The position numbers and the translations under genes were made by a program. Below are positions 44,901 through 57,110 of a stretch of DNA of 64,000 nt, in pieces. How positions within the stretch are numbered: position 1 is the first letter of the stretch; every line of letters starts with the position of its first letter. The notes beneath the pieces are model-generated. The model was not told the DNA's origin. It ran no database searches and saw only the letters and a program-made list of their open reading frames with translations. Origin of the DNA: Circinella umbellata (lineage: Eukaryota; Mucoromycota; Mucoromycetes; Mucorales; Lichtheimiaceae); contig JAIWNF010000003.1 in NCBI GenBank assembly GCA_025093555.1, forward strand, positions 1,286,853-1,350,852, written 5' to 3'.

Positions 44901-47485
44901 ATTCTCAAGCTTATTAATTGGCCGATGTGATCTTAGCGAATTATATTTTGTGGTATAACGCAGAAATAATATCATATTCAACATTTTAACGAATACTATT
45001 AGTGGTTTCTCTTTTGATTTAGTTGCATCTATTATAAAATAATAGCGAGCTAATATGGTAAAGTACATACTGGGCGTTAGTGTTTATAGATAACTAACAG
45101 TCTAAGCATACTTAAAATTGTTGTCTCAGTCATCGAGCAGTAAACATCTATTTAGATTTACATGAGAGCCCAGTTTACTTTATGAAACTCGTTAAAATAT
45201 TCGTAATTGCCTTTTTTCCAACACTTTATATTAATATCTAGGTATAAATTGATTCAACATCAATGTCACAAAACTACAGCAAACTAATACTTACATTAAC
45301 ACGCGGAAGGATCTGAAAACAACAGCATGCAGCAACATCAAACGATTAATATTATTACAAACAATTTTAGAAAACAGCAGCAACATGTATTAACATTGAA
45401 GTACTAGTAGTATACCAAGTTTGAAACATGCACTAGAAATTAGCTCCAGAATACATTAGAGAAAAGATAATTTTAAAATCTAGCATTAGTAATTAAAAAA
45501 AAAAACAAGCTACCAAAATACACGGAGTCTCCTGTTCATATAAAGCAAAAAATATTGATATTTTTATATTATATAGAAAAACATTTACGGTAGCAACAGC
45601 AAAAGAGCCAGACTAAAATTTATTGGCTAAACAATGATTAGCTGGAACTAATAGAAAAACAATCTACTATAAAGAACCGGAACGACTAAAAACTTACGAA
45701 AATGGCTGAAAAGATAAAAGTATATATATTAATACGGTTAGCATCAATTACATAATTTGTGAAAACATGCAAATAAAGAGAACCGGTCTTCAATTCAAAC
45801 GGGAGCAGCTAAATCAGCATTATTATAAATACTGTCAAAGACTGTCCTTAAATAAAACAAACTGCCATAATCTCAAACTCGTATAACACTAACATCAATA
45901 ATTAAACATAGTTGTGCGTTTATTAGGACAACAAAGAACACTTTATTTATCAACGTCCTGAAACACGCCACTAATTCTAATAGTAGATAGCACATGTAAT
46001 ACAGAGCTATCATCTTTGTTACTAATGCAAAAATACTAACAAATAATGGTCATATATGCTTCAGATAATGGTAATATCAACGGAAATTTAGCGTCTGTTA
46101 ACAGTATTATTACAGTAACTATCTATTGTAGCAAACAATAATCCAGTGTAACATTTTTAACATATCATCAAATAATACAATTGTTTATCCTTTTTCTCTG
46201 ACATTTACAATTTTTTATAGTACTGACAAATAAAAACTAACGATCCCAAATTATTAGACACTATTCTAGTATTTATGATAGCAGTGAATCTCCAGGTCGC
46301 CCAAAAACATGCTATCGTAAAAAGGCAACAAAAAGTACGTTTATTGTTGAAAAAGAGAATGTAGTGGTCGGTCCAATCTAAAGGAATATTCATGTTGCCA
46401 CGTCCAATAATGCTTCGGTTAGTTCCAGTAGGAAAAAAAAACAGAATCAGCCTAACTATTTAGCTAGTTTACATCGTTTATTATTTAGCATGTGTTTCTT
46501 TTTTACCTTTTATTGACCACACTTCCTACACTTAATCTTTTCTTTCTCTTTTTTTTACTATAACACCTTGTACGCAGTATCTCTTTTATTAAACTGTCTT
46601 AACACTTGTCTGTCCAAATTTTTCTTTTAATATGTCAGAAAAGCATACTGTTAGTCGAGCCTAAACGGGTTTGACAAAATTTTCTTTCCCGTACCTGACT
46701 AATTAAAGATTACAAAATTATGATTCTGCCATGGTAGTATAGTATACAGGGTTATAAAAAAAAACCGTCTTATATATAGCTGATAAGAGAGCGACTTATC
46801 TTAAATATACCGATTCTTCTCATATATACCTATATACTTTTTTACATTTTAGGTACACATTATTCGTATGTAAATTATTGTTTGTACTACTCTAGTTAGG
46901 ATTAGAAAGAAAAAATGCGTTTTAAATTATTGTTATCGTGTTGATTGATTATAACTAACAAAAATTTATTCTGTTTATTAATGTTCTTATCACCCTTTTC
47001 ACTACCGGTTCCAGATAAATAGTATGAGCGAAGCAGATTATTAATATTAAATTATTGAGTGATTCCGTGTCAGAAAGATAAAAATATAAAATGTTATTAT
47101 TGGAAGGAATCAGATTTACTTAAACTTTTTTTATTGTACATGTATCACTTGTCAAACGATAAAAAAAGAAAAAAAAAAGTCTGATTTGAAAATCTATACA
47201 CAACAATTTTCTTTTTATTTTTTATAATTTATAAATAAAAAAAAAATGTAGAATCTTTTTTTTTTGAAAAAAATTTACAAGATAAAAACTCCAAACTTAT
47301 GTGTTCGAAAAGAGAAAAAAAAATGAAAAAAAAAGATAGAATAAAGGGTGAAGGGATATATATTTATATATATAAGCGTGGGTGTACATTTTTGCAGTAC
47401 ATGTATAATGGAATAGTTTGTGTTTATGGAAAGGGGATATGATTAGATTACTCTGGTATGGTGGATTTTGATTCAGTTCTTTTTT
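41914..47485. other. 5.6 kb gene desert with scattered coding-like fragments
   Basis: No confident gene. Short plausible ORFs occur at 42995-42906 (-, starts MGKSFSLQKLRKDEELIPPQ), 43128-43298 (+, starts MDAAVNDINMSEILNKFH) and 44426-44581 (+, starts MYHSKGSKDDLEDFL). They may be relics of genes or transposons. The 45240-46000 stretch is A/C-biased on the plus strand with recurring AACATCAA-type words. The 131-aa ORF at 42431 uses a TTG start and an (AAT)n run and is not credible. Confidence 0.4.
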
Positions 47486-48561
47486 TTAGTAGAAAAGAGG
47501 AAGCTTTTGAGCATTGACCATAGGGTCGTTAAATCGAAGACCCATATCCAATTGATTAATAGCTTGAACATCTTCATCATCCATCTTCCAGTTCAAAGCT
47601 TCCAAGTTCATCTTCATACGATCAATATTGAGTGATTTGGGTACAACAGCAACATTACGTTCCAAAGACCATCGGAGGGCAACTTGAGAAGGAGCACGAT
47701 TGTATTTGGCAGCGATATCTTTAACAGTAGGGTTTTCAAACAGTGGTTCGACAGACTTTGCACGCTTAGAACCGGTAGAAACAAATGAAGTAGGACCAAA
47801 TGATGAGTATGCTGTCACGGCAATTCCTTGTTGTTGAACCCAGTTAACCAAATGCTCTTGCTGAAGATAAGGATGTAATTCAACTTGAAGTAAAGAAGGT
47901 TTAATATTAGCATAAGTAAGCATATCCATCAAAAGCTGAACATTGAAGTTAGAGACGCCAATATTTTTGGTAAGACCAGCTTCGACCAATTTTTCCATAG
48001 CACCCCAACATTCATGCATGGGGGCACGATCTAATGTAATAGTTTCTTCACCAATTTGATACCATCCGGGTGGATACTTTTCTTCAATGGGAACATGCTT
48101 TAATGGAAGAGGAACTAAATGATAGTAATAATAAATTGTTGTGTAAGCTTCTCATATCAAAGCTCTTCAACAAAGATCCCCAGCTCTTGACTTCTTAAAA
48201 ATGGGGAATTTTGATACTTACAGTGAACAAGAAACATATCTACATAATCAAGACCAAGGTCTTGAAGCTGTTTTTCCAAAGCAGGACGAACATGTTCCTT
48301 TTTATGATAAGTAGACCAAAGCTTGGTGGTAATGAAAAGGTCTTCACGCTTGACGATACCTTCCTCAATGGCTTTATTGATACCTCTACCAATAGCCTTT
48401 TCATTCTTGTAGTTACTTGCACTATCGATCAAACGGTAACCAACCTTGATAGCATTGTAGATAGTTTCAGCACCATCATTAGGATCAATCTTCCAACAGC
48501 CGAAGCCAATCATTGGCATTTTTTGTTGAGAGCCAGTAAGAGTAATGTATTCGACAGTCAT
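47486..48561 (-). CDS. Aldo/keto reductase, xylose-reductase-like (paralogue 1), 322 aa
   Basis: Two exons: 48561-48222 and 48114-47486 (969 nt, in phase). AKR2-type enzymes reduce aldoses such as xylose to polyols with NAD(P)H in the cytosol. The catalytic tetrad is complete: Asp46 and Tyr51 in LIDSASNYKNE, Lys80 in ITTKLW, His113 in DMFLVH. Family signatures include MPMIGFGCWKIDP, the HPYLQQEHLVNWVQQQGI strand, AYSSFGPTSF, and the NADP-binding loop AVVPKSLNIDRMKMN. It ends GLRFNDP...LPLFY as in yeast xylose reductases. It is very similar to the gene at 55226-56743 and of identical length. Its single intron falls in phase 1 just after the catalytic His, exactly where the paralogue also has one. 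Broad aldose/aldehyde specificity is possible. Confidence 0.92.
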
Positions 48562-48597
48562 TTTTCTCGTACAAAGATTTAAAAAAGAGAGTTTGTT

Positions 48598-48619
48598 TTG
48601 TGTGTGTGTGTGTGTGTGT
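48598..48619 (+). repeat. (GT)n microsatellite in the AKR leader
   Basis: About ten GT units, i.e. (CA)n on the transcribed-gene strand, between the TATA box and the AKR paralogue 1 start codon. Confidence 0.85.
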
Positions 48620-48663
48620 TGTATGTGTGTAGAAAATTATATCGAACAGAAATGGGATTCTTT

Positions 48664-48680
48664 GACCCCCTTTATATATG
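48664..48680 (-). promoter_or_regulatory. TATA box with adjacent AGGGG element, AKR paralogue 1
   Basis: On the minus strand CATATATAAAGGGGGTC lies about 105 bp upstream of the start codon. TATATAAA is a good TATA box, and the AGGGG overlaps a yeast-type stress-response element. Regulation by stress factors is an inference. Confidence 0.5.
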
Positions 48681-51600
48681 TTTTTATCTATTCAGTCACA
48701 TAGCGAGAATTCGTGTTCTGTTTGCCCTGAAATTTGGTTAAGATGTCGTCATGTTCAACAAATTTGGTAACTTGGTGTAAGACGACTCAATTTTTTCTGC
48801 ATCCTGTTGTTCGTTCGTTTTCTATCATGTTTCTCTCATTCTTTTTTTTTTCTTTTGGGCGATGGTGTGAGTGGAAATATGTCGGATACTAAAACAAGGG
48901 CAAGTGCTAAATTTAGTATAGTTCAAATAAGCTGTTTTTCTGCTCTTTCGTCTAAAATATTTAATGTTTGTATGTATAACAGATAGAACAGCGTGCGTTA
49001 CAACATTATCCATATAAAGGGCCCATGATCCCCCTAATCACACGGTAATCGCATTTGATTGCCATACAACATAAATACATGTATATTAAACATAACATAT
49101 AAATAACAAATTTATATTATGAGCATATACATATAGGAAGTTTTCCCCTTTTTTTGAAAAGCTGTACCTTTGTTTCTTTGATAAGTGTCTTTTCTCACCA
49201 TGTAACGTTATATGTTATTAGTTTTGCATAAAGTATTAGAATTGTTGAAATATAACATTTACTTTTTCTCGTTCCCCCAAAACATAATCCTCCTCCCGCC
49301 CGGACAGACGATAAAAAAGCTCGGGTAGCAAATATAACAAAAAGTTGCGGTTGTACCTTGAATGATGGTCCGGATTGTATACGTTTTTAGCTTTATCAAA
49401 GAGAGATCAAGATTCGATCGGAATTCAGAAATTGCCGGGCTGGTTTTTTTTTCATATTGTAAAAGAGTTAAACGTGTTTAAGTATATATACGATATTGAT
49501 AATAGAAAAATATGGAAATTCATGGGTTTATTGTCTTTTGTGAGAAGGAGCAAATGCGGCGGCAAAACAAAAATATACTAACTTCCGACTGGGCCCAAAC
49601 GTCGAGTCATTCTTCTTTAAAGAAGTATATTTTTGAACGTGGGGTAACAATAGAAAAAAATAAAACTCTTATTTTCTTTTGGTTTTCATAATTTTCTGTA
49701 AAAAAAAAACGTTATTGATGGAAGGATCGATTTACATGTCATAAAAACTTCCATAATAGGAGAAAAAGTGTAACATCTTTGTTATTCATTATTATTATCT
49801 ATTTTCTTGTTAATTATGAGCTCTCTGGTCTCTTGTTTCTGTTACTAAAACTTTATTTTATTTTTCATGGGGGTTTAGCTATCGTGCACCCACATCCTTA
49901 TTATTTATTCATCTTCTCCCCCGACGCACAAATATTGAAACATAACATAAATGGAAAGCATCGCCCTAAGTTAAGATAAAAATGACATAATCTTATTCGC
50001 TATCGTAGTTTTATAATTTACCATAAAACGCACTCTTCTTTCTTCTTCTTCTTCTGGGTAAATCGGACGTTCGGCGATCCGCTCATCCCCTCCCCCCTCT
50101 TTCCTAATGCAATCATTAATTTTTATTTTTTTTGCAGAAAAAGTAAATAGAATACACGGTTTCCACTCACTTCTCTCACGCTCATTCTATTGCTGGCCAA
50201 GATCAATCCGGAGTTTTTTTTTTCTTTTATCGATTGATTTTTTGGGATTCTCCTTGCCTTTCATATGCTTTATACACAATGAGTGGAGCATTAACTTATA
50301 ACTTATAAAACTTCCTCCCCCCCAATATCAACTTCCTTATCTTGGAAAATTCATAATAATACCCTGTTTTCTTTTTTTTTGATATAGTAGTCATCTCTCC
50401 GACCAAAAAATCCAATTGAGTTTTTTGTCCCTCCCCCCTCTTGGCGTCATTTATCACCATCAATTTCTTTCTTTTTTTGCCCACTGATTTTAATCGACCA
50501 GAAATCAAAGTTTTTTCTATAAACATAAAAGAATGTATGCACCCTTGATGTTACGGGGACCCCCCTCTGCTTAAATAAAGAAAAAAGACAAACTTTAACT
50601 ATAAACACGAGTTTTGTTACTCGTTTGCTGCTATTATGATCACTTATATTTATGATTTTTTTCTATAAAGTTCTGTTTTCTTGGTTTTTTCATCTGAGTA
50701 AAATTTTTGTCAATAAATTATACTATAGTTTGCATGATGTTTGATTTTTGCATTATTTACATTTTTAGTTGCTTTCTAGTTGCTATTGTTATATTTAATA
50801 AAAAACCAGTTTATTGTGTTAAATGATATGTCATTTGTTGTGTTAATGTGTAATGGGAGAGGCCACATGATTTCTTCATTAAACATATATGAATAGAAAA
50901 AACTTTATAAGATAAATTCTACTTTCTGTATATTTAGTTTTTTCTTGGTATATACCAATAGGAATATTAGACAGATATGGAAAATGGCAAAGGGATATTT
51001 GTTTGTGTGTGGGAGTTGGTGAGCCACACATGTCGTATCATACCCACAGAGAAAGACGGAACAGTATCTGTGGTGCTATCATATTAACCCCCTTTTTTTT
51101 CTTATTGATCTCCTCCGATCTCTAATTCTGTAATATCTTCACACCCATCTTTTTTTTTATTCTTACTCATATTATTATTAATAATGTTAAGTTAAGATTA
51201 AACTTATCGATAACAAATTTACTATATATTATAACGCTTTTTATATTCATTTAGACTGTATCAATGGAAAGTATATATTTTATCCCCGGATTTAGTTATT
51301 AGTATAATATATCATACTGATGGTACATTCTCTTATACATTTTTTTCTTTGAAATTAATCTGTATACATAATATTATATGTCCATTCCTTTTTGAAAACA
51401 AACCGCATTTATCAACAATAATATGCGGGTAACCTGATCCATAAAAACAAGGGTGAGAAAGAAAAGCCGATCTTTAAAATTTTGTTCGCTTTTCGGGCAG
51501 TTTCTATAATCGATAATGACTCAAAAAAAAAGTTGGATAACTATACCTTATAATCTTGTTTCAAATAATTATGTACTATAACTTGTTTTTTTGCATATAT

Positions 51601-52175
51601 GTATTTTTCTTTCAACACTAATGCAGCTGATAGCAATCTAATATCTTCTATTATATTCTGTATAGAAACTAAAGTTTCAAATTATAATAAGTAATGTGAT
51701 AAATAACGTCAATAGATAATAATCCATTCTAGATCCAGAACATGTATTTTAATGACACATACACATCCAAAAAAATGTGATATGCAATTACAACATAACC
51801 CCCAAAATAAGGACAAACAAACGTAATTTGCGTATATTTTAATATCTCTCTATATCAATTCTAATATACCAATCTATAGATATATCCAGCAAGCAACAAC
51901 TCTTTGATTGAATGGGGGTTCTTTCTATTATTTATTTTTTGATTAACCTAAACGAGATGCTGGCCAAAATATAAAGAGAAAGAGGGCATCCACTATTCCA
52001 GATTGGGAGAAAACAGCATATTTTTTTAATCGATAAAACAACATAAAATAAATAATAAAAATGATAGACACACTCTCTATCTCTATCTCTTATAAGAATG
52101 AATATAGTTATAATAACGCATCCTATCTTTTTATTTCCATTTTGGTATAGCATCACTTTTTTTTTGAGATTAAAT
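48681..52175. other. 3.5 kb intergenic, AT-rich
   Basis: Between the AKR paralogue 1 promoter and the AP-1 sigma 3' end. Contains poly-T and C-rich runs (50089-50098, 50318-50322) and a TTCTTCTTCTTCTTC tract at about 50040. The listed reading frames are short, low-complexity or use non-ATG starts. No gene, tRNA or repeat recognised. Confidence 0.45.
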
Positions 52176-53130
52176 TTATCCTGACTTCTGTTCATTTACT
52201 TCTTGTTCTTCAAATTGATCTTGTTGTGTAATAACTCGAAGAACTGATTTTTTACTTGATTCTTGAAGCTCACCAGCAATTAAAAGTTCATCCAAAATAA
52301 AATAAGCCTATTTTAATATTATTATTAGTTATTTATTATTAACGAAAATAAGTTGTTGTGTTTCTTATGTTTATACCTTTTGAAAGTTAAAAATCAAATC
52401 CAATTCGCATACCTACAAAAACATTTTGATTAGATAAAAGTTATATTGTTTCTTTGTTATATAAAGAATACTTTACATTGCCAAAGTAGCGATCTAAAAT
52501 TTCAACATATCGATGTATTATTTCCAATGTAATCAACTCGTTATCTTCTGAATTAATTCCTGCTACAAAGAACAAACTTGCATATCTATAAAGAAAAACC
52601 ACTCATGTATAATTTAACATTTTATATATCTTTAATAATTGTTGTAATAATAAATATATACCTTCGATAAACAATCTTCTGATCTAATATAAAAATATAT
52701 ATGTATAAATATGTATTTATTAAAATCTCGATTAGTATTTCTATATGTATATGTGTTTGACGATTGGGAATTGGCATCATCTTTTTAAGGTTACAATCAT
52801 TGGCTATTCTTCTTTTATTTACCTTTGTATTCCAAAAAGTTACACATTTTTACTCTTCGTGCTAATACCATTTGTGTTGCATCTTTAACAATCTTGGCTT
52901 TTTCTTTAGGTGGGATGGTGACAAACCATTTGGTTAATCGTACTTTGCCTTGTCGACTTACTAACAATAGCCAATTTATCTATTATATTCCCAGTTTTAT
53001 AATACGTAATTGTTTTTTTTCCCAATGCCCTTTTTATGTCAGTTTTTTTATTTCATAAATTGTTGGTTTAAAGCGTTGAAACAACATGAATTTCAAGATG
53101 TCGTATAATAAAATGTATACTTACAGCCAT
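52176..53130 (-). CDS. APS1: AP-1 adaptor complex sigma subunit, 153 aa
   Basis: Six exons: 53130-53125 (only ATGGCT), 52979-52823, 52683-52662, 52585-52477, 52412-52377, 52307-52176 (462 nt, in phase). The sigma subunit is the small chain of the AP-1 clathrin adaptor at the trans-Golgi/endosome and helps recognise dileucine sorting signals. The protein reads [21 protein letters not shown], then [80 protein letters not shown] and a short C-terminal tail. RQGK...LTKW..., the YRRYASL block and the [13 protein letters not shown] block are classic for AP1 sigma as opposed to AP2 or AP3. Length matches the family (~155 aa). Very short exons (6, 22 and 36 nt) make automatic prediction likely to fail. 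Confidence 0.93.
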
Positions 53131-54167
53131 TTTATGCTCTTTTATACAAAACTCTCCTCAAAACTCGCAAAATTGGAATATTGGCTCTATAATTTCTGTT
53201 GTTCACTAGCAGCAGGCTTTTCGAGCTCAGATGATGATATTGTGGACCCTTCGTCTTTTAATAGTAGTTAAGAATAAGATGTGAAGTAGATATTTATACG
53301 AGCCAACTTATTTATCTCTTGTTATATAATATAATATTGCTGATAGTTGTAGGAATAACGTTCTTTTGCTGTTATTTAAAATATAATTATATACCATGTA
53401 AAGTTTTCAAAAGCGTAAATCACTTTATAAAACATCAACATTATGTAATTGTTATTTCGAGATGTTTCTATTTAGTTATTCACGCTTCTAATTTTAATTT
53501 TTTTTTGTGATATCATTCTATAACATGAATTTTCGCGACTAAAAAACTAGCCTATAACCTTTATTGGAAGAGGCTGTAAATACATTTCTTTTCCATCCTA
53601 CTAAAATAATTAATTAATCTAAAACAAAAAAGCGTGTTTACAAACGTAAAAGGATTTACTGTAGAACATTCTATAACCATTTTCTTTTTTTAAGTTATTA
53701 TCTTTAAGACATACCATTATTATCTTTTTATTTATCACCAAAAAAAATTAGATTAGCAAGGTTATTGGATTATCTTTTAGACTCTTTTTTTTACGTCTGT
53801 TAGGTAATATCAAATATATTTCACCATGACGTTACCTTGGTGATATTTTGTTTAGAATTCAAAATTAGTAGATAATAACGTTTTTCTCGAAACTGAAAGA
53901 AGAAAAAAAAGACAGGAAAAGGAATTCATAATCATTTATTGATTATCCCTTCAAGTCAAGCTGTCCCTTATCACCGACATTCTTTTATATTGGAAGAAAG
54001 GTTCTCGAGCGCTCAACGACAATAGAGGAAGCAAGATACCAGTAAGTAGCCTGTATCATGAACGATGTACATTTTAAAGCTTTACATGTATATTATGTAC
54101 AATCACAATAAAATAAAATAAAATTAAAGTGTTGACACTAAAGACGACCGAGCAGGTACAATTTACT
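53131..54167. other. Intergenic upstream of AP-1 sigma
   Basis: AT-rich promoter-side DNA. Contains an 11-bp CACCATGACGTTACCTTGGTG imperfect palindrome at 53822-53842, a possible regulatory site. The ORFs at 53086 and 53319 are not credible. Confidence 0.4.
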
Positions 54168-54613
54168 AAGGGAATTGCTACGGACATCCCACATTTTGGT
54201 CTTACGGACACCCCACAAATAAAAAGTTGTCAACCAAGTTCTTGGACCATGTAAACTATAGTACCAGCGTTATCAACACCAATACCCCTTATTTGACCAC
54301 TCATATATATCATTGAAAGTATACATTATTCCTTGTTTGTCTTGTCTCCATGCGGACTACAGCTCCCACTTCATTGTGTACTACATAACAATATAGCGAG
54401 AGAAGATGAGAAATATTGAACGATATTCATAAAAAGTTGAGCTGCTAATATAAGTTTCATAAGTTATATAACGATAATAACTGTATAAATGGCTGGATAC
54501 GACGTAATTATATCACGCTGTTATGTATCTTTGAAAAATATAAAAGTGGGTGTCCGTAAGAATTGGAATTACCTAATATAGTATATTTTTGGGGTGTCCG
54601 TAGCAAATCCCTT
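54168..54613. mobile_element. MITE-like element with 23-bp terminal inverted repeats
   Basis: The left end is AAGGGAATTGCTACGGACAT+CCC (54168-54190). The reverse complement of the right end (54591-54613) is AAGGGATTTGCTACGGACAC+CCC, differing at two positions. Each end also carries a second subterminal copy of the TTACGGACACCC motif (54202-54214 and, inverted, 54548-54559), so every end has two direct copies of a probable transposase-binding word. The 446-bp interior has no ORF. TA dinucleotides lie just outside both ends (54164-54165, 54617-54618), compatible with, but not proof of, a TA target-site duplication as in Tc1/mariner elements. No transposase is in the window. Confidence 0.75.
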
Positions 54614-55225
54614 TTCTAAAACTATGTATTTGTAGATGTGACTATTTTCATACAAGAAAGAAATATTATGGAAAACTCTTTCTTTTAAAATTATAGTATT
54701 TTTCTCTTGTTTTTTTTAGAAGATCAACTGGTACCTGTGACTTTCTAGCTGGAGTAAGAATCGCAAAATGAATGACATTAGAGGAAAATTTACCTTCACA
54801 CACACACACACACACTACTAGGGATTTGTTACTAAGTATTAATTATCTCCCCCGTCAACATTCATTACTATTACTTAAATCTGAGAAAAAAGCACTTTTA
54901 TTACTGCATATATCGAGTATATTGTATATATATAAATGACTACTTCATAATTATCATAAGAAAATTATTAAAAATGTTTCACAAAAATAAAATGAAAAAG
55001 GGTTTATTCCTTTTTATATCTATATTCCATTTTAATTCTTCACATCCTTCATTGTTAACTTACACGCTCTAGCCATGAAGTATAATTTGTTTGATATATT
55101 GTATTTTTTTTTATTTACATACTATAACAATAATAACATGTATGCTTTGTTATAGTTTTAACGTACTGAGGAAGTTATGATTGGTAAGAAAGAGAAAAAG
55201 GTGTGAGGAATAAAATATGTATAAT
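54614..55225. other. Intergenic 3' of AKR paralogue 2
   Basis: AT-rich DNA containing a (CA)n tract at 54797-54815. No gene seen. Confidence 0.5.
54797..54815 (+). repeat. (CA)n microsatellite
   Basis: Nine to ten uninterrupted CA units. Confidence 0.9.
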
Positions 55226-56743
55226 TTAAGACCAGAGAGGCAATTCGAAACCATAAGAATCAGGGTTGTTGAAACGGAGACCGAGTTCAAGCTTGGCAAT
55301 AGCAGCCAAATCTTCTTCAGCCAAAGTAAAGTCAAAGATATCCAAGTTGCTCTTGGTACGTTCAACGTTCATACTCTTAGGAATGACGGCAACGTTACGG
55401 TCCAAAGACCAACGCAACAAGACTTGAGCAGTAGACTTGCCATGCTTTTCAGCAATAGCCTTGATAACGGAATGACCAAGCAAAGGTTCAGCAGTCTTAC
55501 CATCATCTGTCAATTGAATGAAGGAAGCAGGGCCGAAGGAGCTGTAAGCTGTAACGGCAATACCTTGCTTTTGAACCCATTCAACAAGACGCTTTTGTTG
55601 AAGGTAAGGGTGAAGTTCAACTATAGATTATTTCGGAGAGAAAAATATTTTATCGTTATTAAAAAAAAACTCCGTGTTCAATATCGTGTAACCACAAATA
55701 TACTACACACGCTCAACGAACCAGCTGACATCCTCTCACTTTATGTTTTTTTAACCCTTTCCCTAAATAGCCCTCCCCTTCTAGTATTCATAACCAATTA
55801 CATACCTTGCAAAGTAGCAGGCTTAATGTTAGCATAGGTCAACAAATCCAAGATAAGCTGGACGTTGAAGTTGGAAATACCAATGTTCTTGGCATCACCG
55901 GATTCGGCGATCTTTTCCATTTCACGCCACAAGTCTTGCATAGGAGAACGTTCAAATTCGATATCCTTAGCACCAATTTGGTACCAGCCAGGGGGGTAGG
56001 CAGCATCCATAGCAACGTGCTTAAGAGGGACGGGGACTATGTTATATTATAAGATAAAGCAAATTTGTTATGTTAGTTTATCTAAAATCGTGTACTTGAT
56101 AAAGTTTCACACAAATATACACACATACACACGAAGGTGTACTATACTTGAGTTATCAATCAAAAAGGTACGGTAATTGGTACTTACAGTGAATAAGGTA
56201 CAAATCAACATAGCTCAAACCCATATCTTGGAGTTGCTTGTCAAAAGCAGGGCGGACATTTTCCTTAGCGTGGAAAGTATTCCAGAGCTTGGTGACAACT
56301 AATAATTATTTAATTCCCAGCGAGTATATGTTAGTTTAAAGACCATTATAAACAAACAAAAAAACACATCATCCCTGTAAACTAATACTGAAATGCTTAC
56401 CGAAAAGATCTTCACGCTTGACAATACCCTCCTTAATAGCCTTGTTGATACCACGACCAACTTCGACTTCATTACCGTAATCACCAGCACCATCAATCAA
56501 TCTTTATAGAAAGCAAAAATAAATAAATAATAAGCGTTAGATCTTTGCATTCTTATTGTTTTCATCGAAAGTAACAAAACAAAACAAACAAATAGTTCTT
56601 TTTTTTTTTTACCTGACACCAGCCTTGATAGCATTGTAGATAGTTTCTTCAGCATCAGCAGGGTCAACCTTCCAACAGCCGAAGCCACAAAGGGGCATCT
56701 TTTGGCCTGTACGGTTCAAAACAATGTGTTGTTCTTGGGTCAT
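55226..56743 (-). CDS. Aldo/keto reductase, probable D-xylose reductase (paralogue 2), 322 aa
   Basis: Five exons: 56743-56613, 56501-56401, 56298-56188, 56036-55806, 55620-55226 (969 nt, in phase). The protein is a cytosolic NAD(P)H-dependent aldose reductase of the AKR2B type; xylose to xylitol is the likely main reaction. The tetrad is Asp47 and Tyr52 in [11 protein letters not shown], Lys81 in VVTKLW, His114 in [25 protein letters not shown] closely follows the xylose-reductase consensus (DGAxDYGNE). Other signatures are [59 protein letters not shown] and [15 protein letters not shown]. It is more xylose-reductase-like than paralogue 1. The intron after the catalytic His is shared with paralogue 1; the other three are unique to this gene. 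Putative carbon-control sites lie upstream. Confidence 0.93.
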
Positions 56744-57110
56744 TTTTGAATATGTAGGTTTTTTTAACAAAAAGAAAGGTAAAGAAGAGAAAACAAAAAA
56801 AAATGAGCTGTCGTTCGAATTATCAAGTCCTTTTATATCTTTTGGCAAGAAAATAAAGTTTCCCCAAAACACGTATACTGCGGTTGTGCGGGAAGGGATC
56901 TGGAAAAGAAAAGAAGGTTCAGCATTTTCAATAGTGCTCGGAAAATTTGTGGATTGGACTGCTGGCATAAAACAAAGCAAGAGGTGTACTAAATAACACA
57001 TTTATACTCCATTTGGAGTAATGAGGTTCTCTCCGCAAAGAGAACTTTCTTGATTTTATAACGCCGTTGACCCCGCCTGCCCACGTCTCCACGTCTCCAC
57101 AAGACTCTTG
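56744..57110 (-). promoter_or_regulatory. Promoter of AKR paralogue 2 with CreA/Mig1-type sites
   Basis: A TATA box (GATATAAAAGG, minus strand, 56829-56839) lies ~90 bp upstream of the start. Further up, three matches to the CreA/Mig1 consensus SYGGRG occur on the minus strand within 30 bp: GCGGGG (57071-57076) and GTGGAG twice (57087-57092, 57095-57100). The GTGGAG copies form an 8-bp direct repeat (GTGGAGAC). Glucose repression of a sugar reductase is plausible; the sites are short and could occur by chance. Confidence 0.45.
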
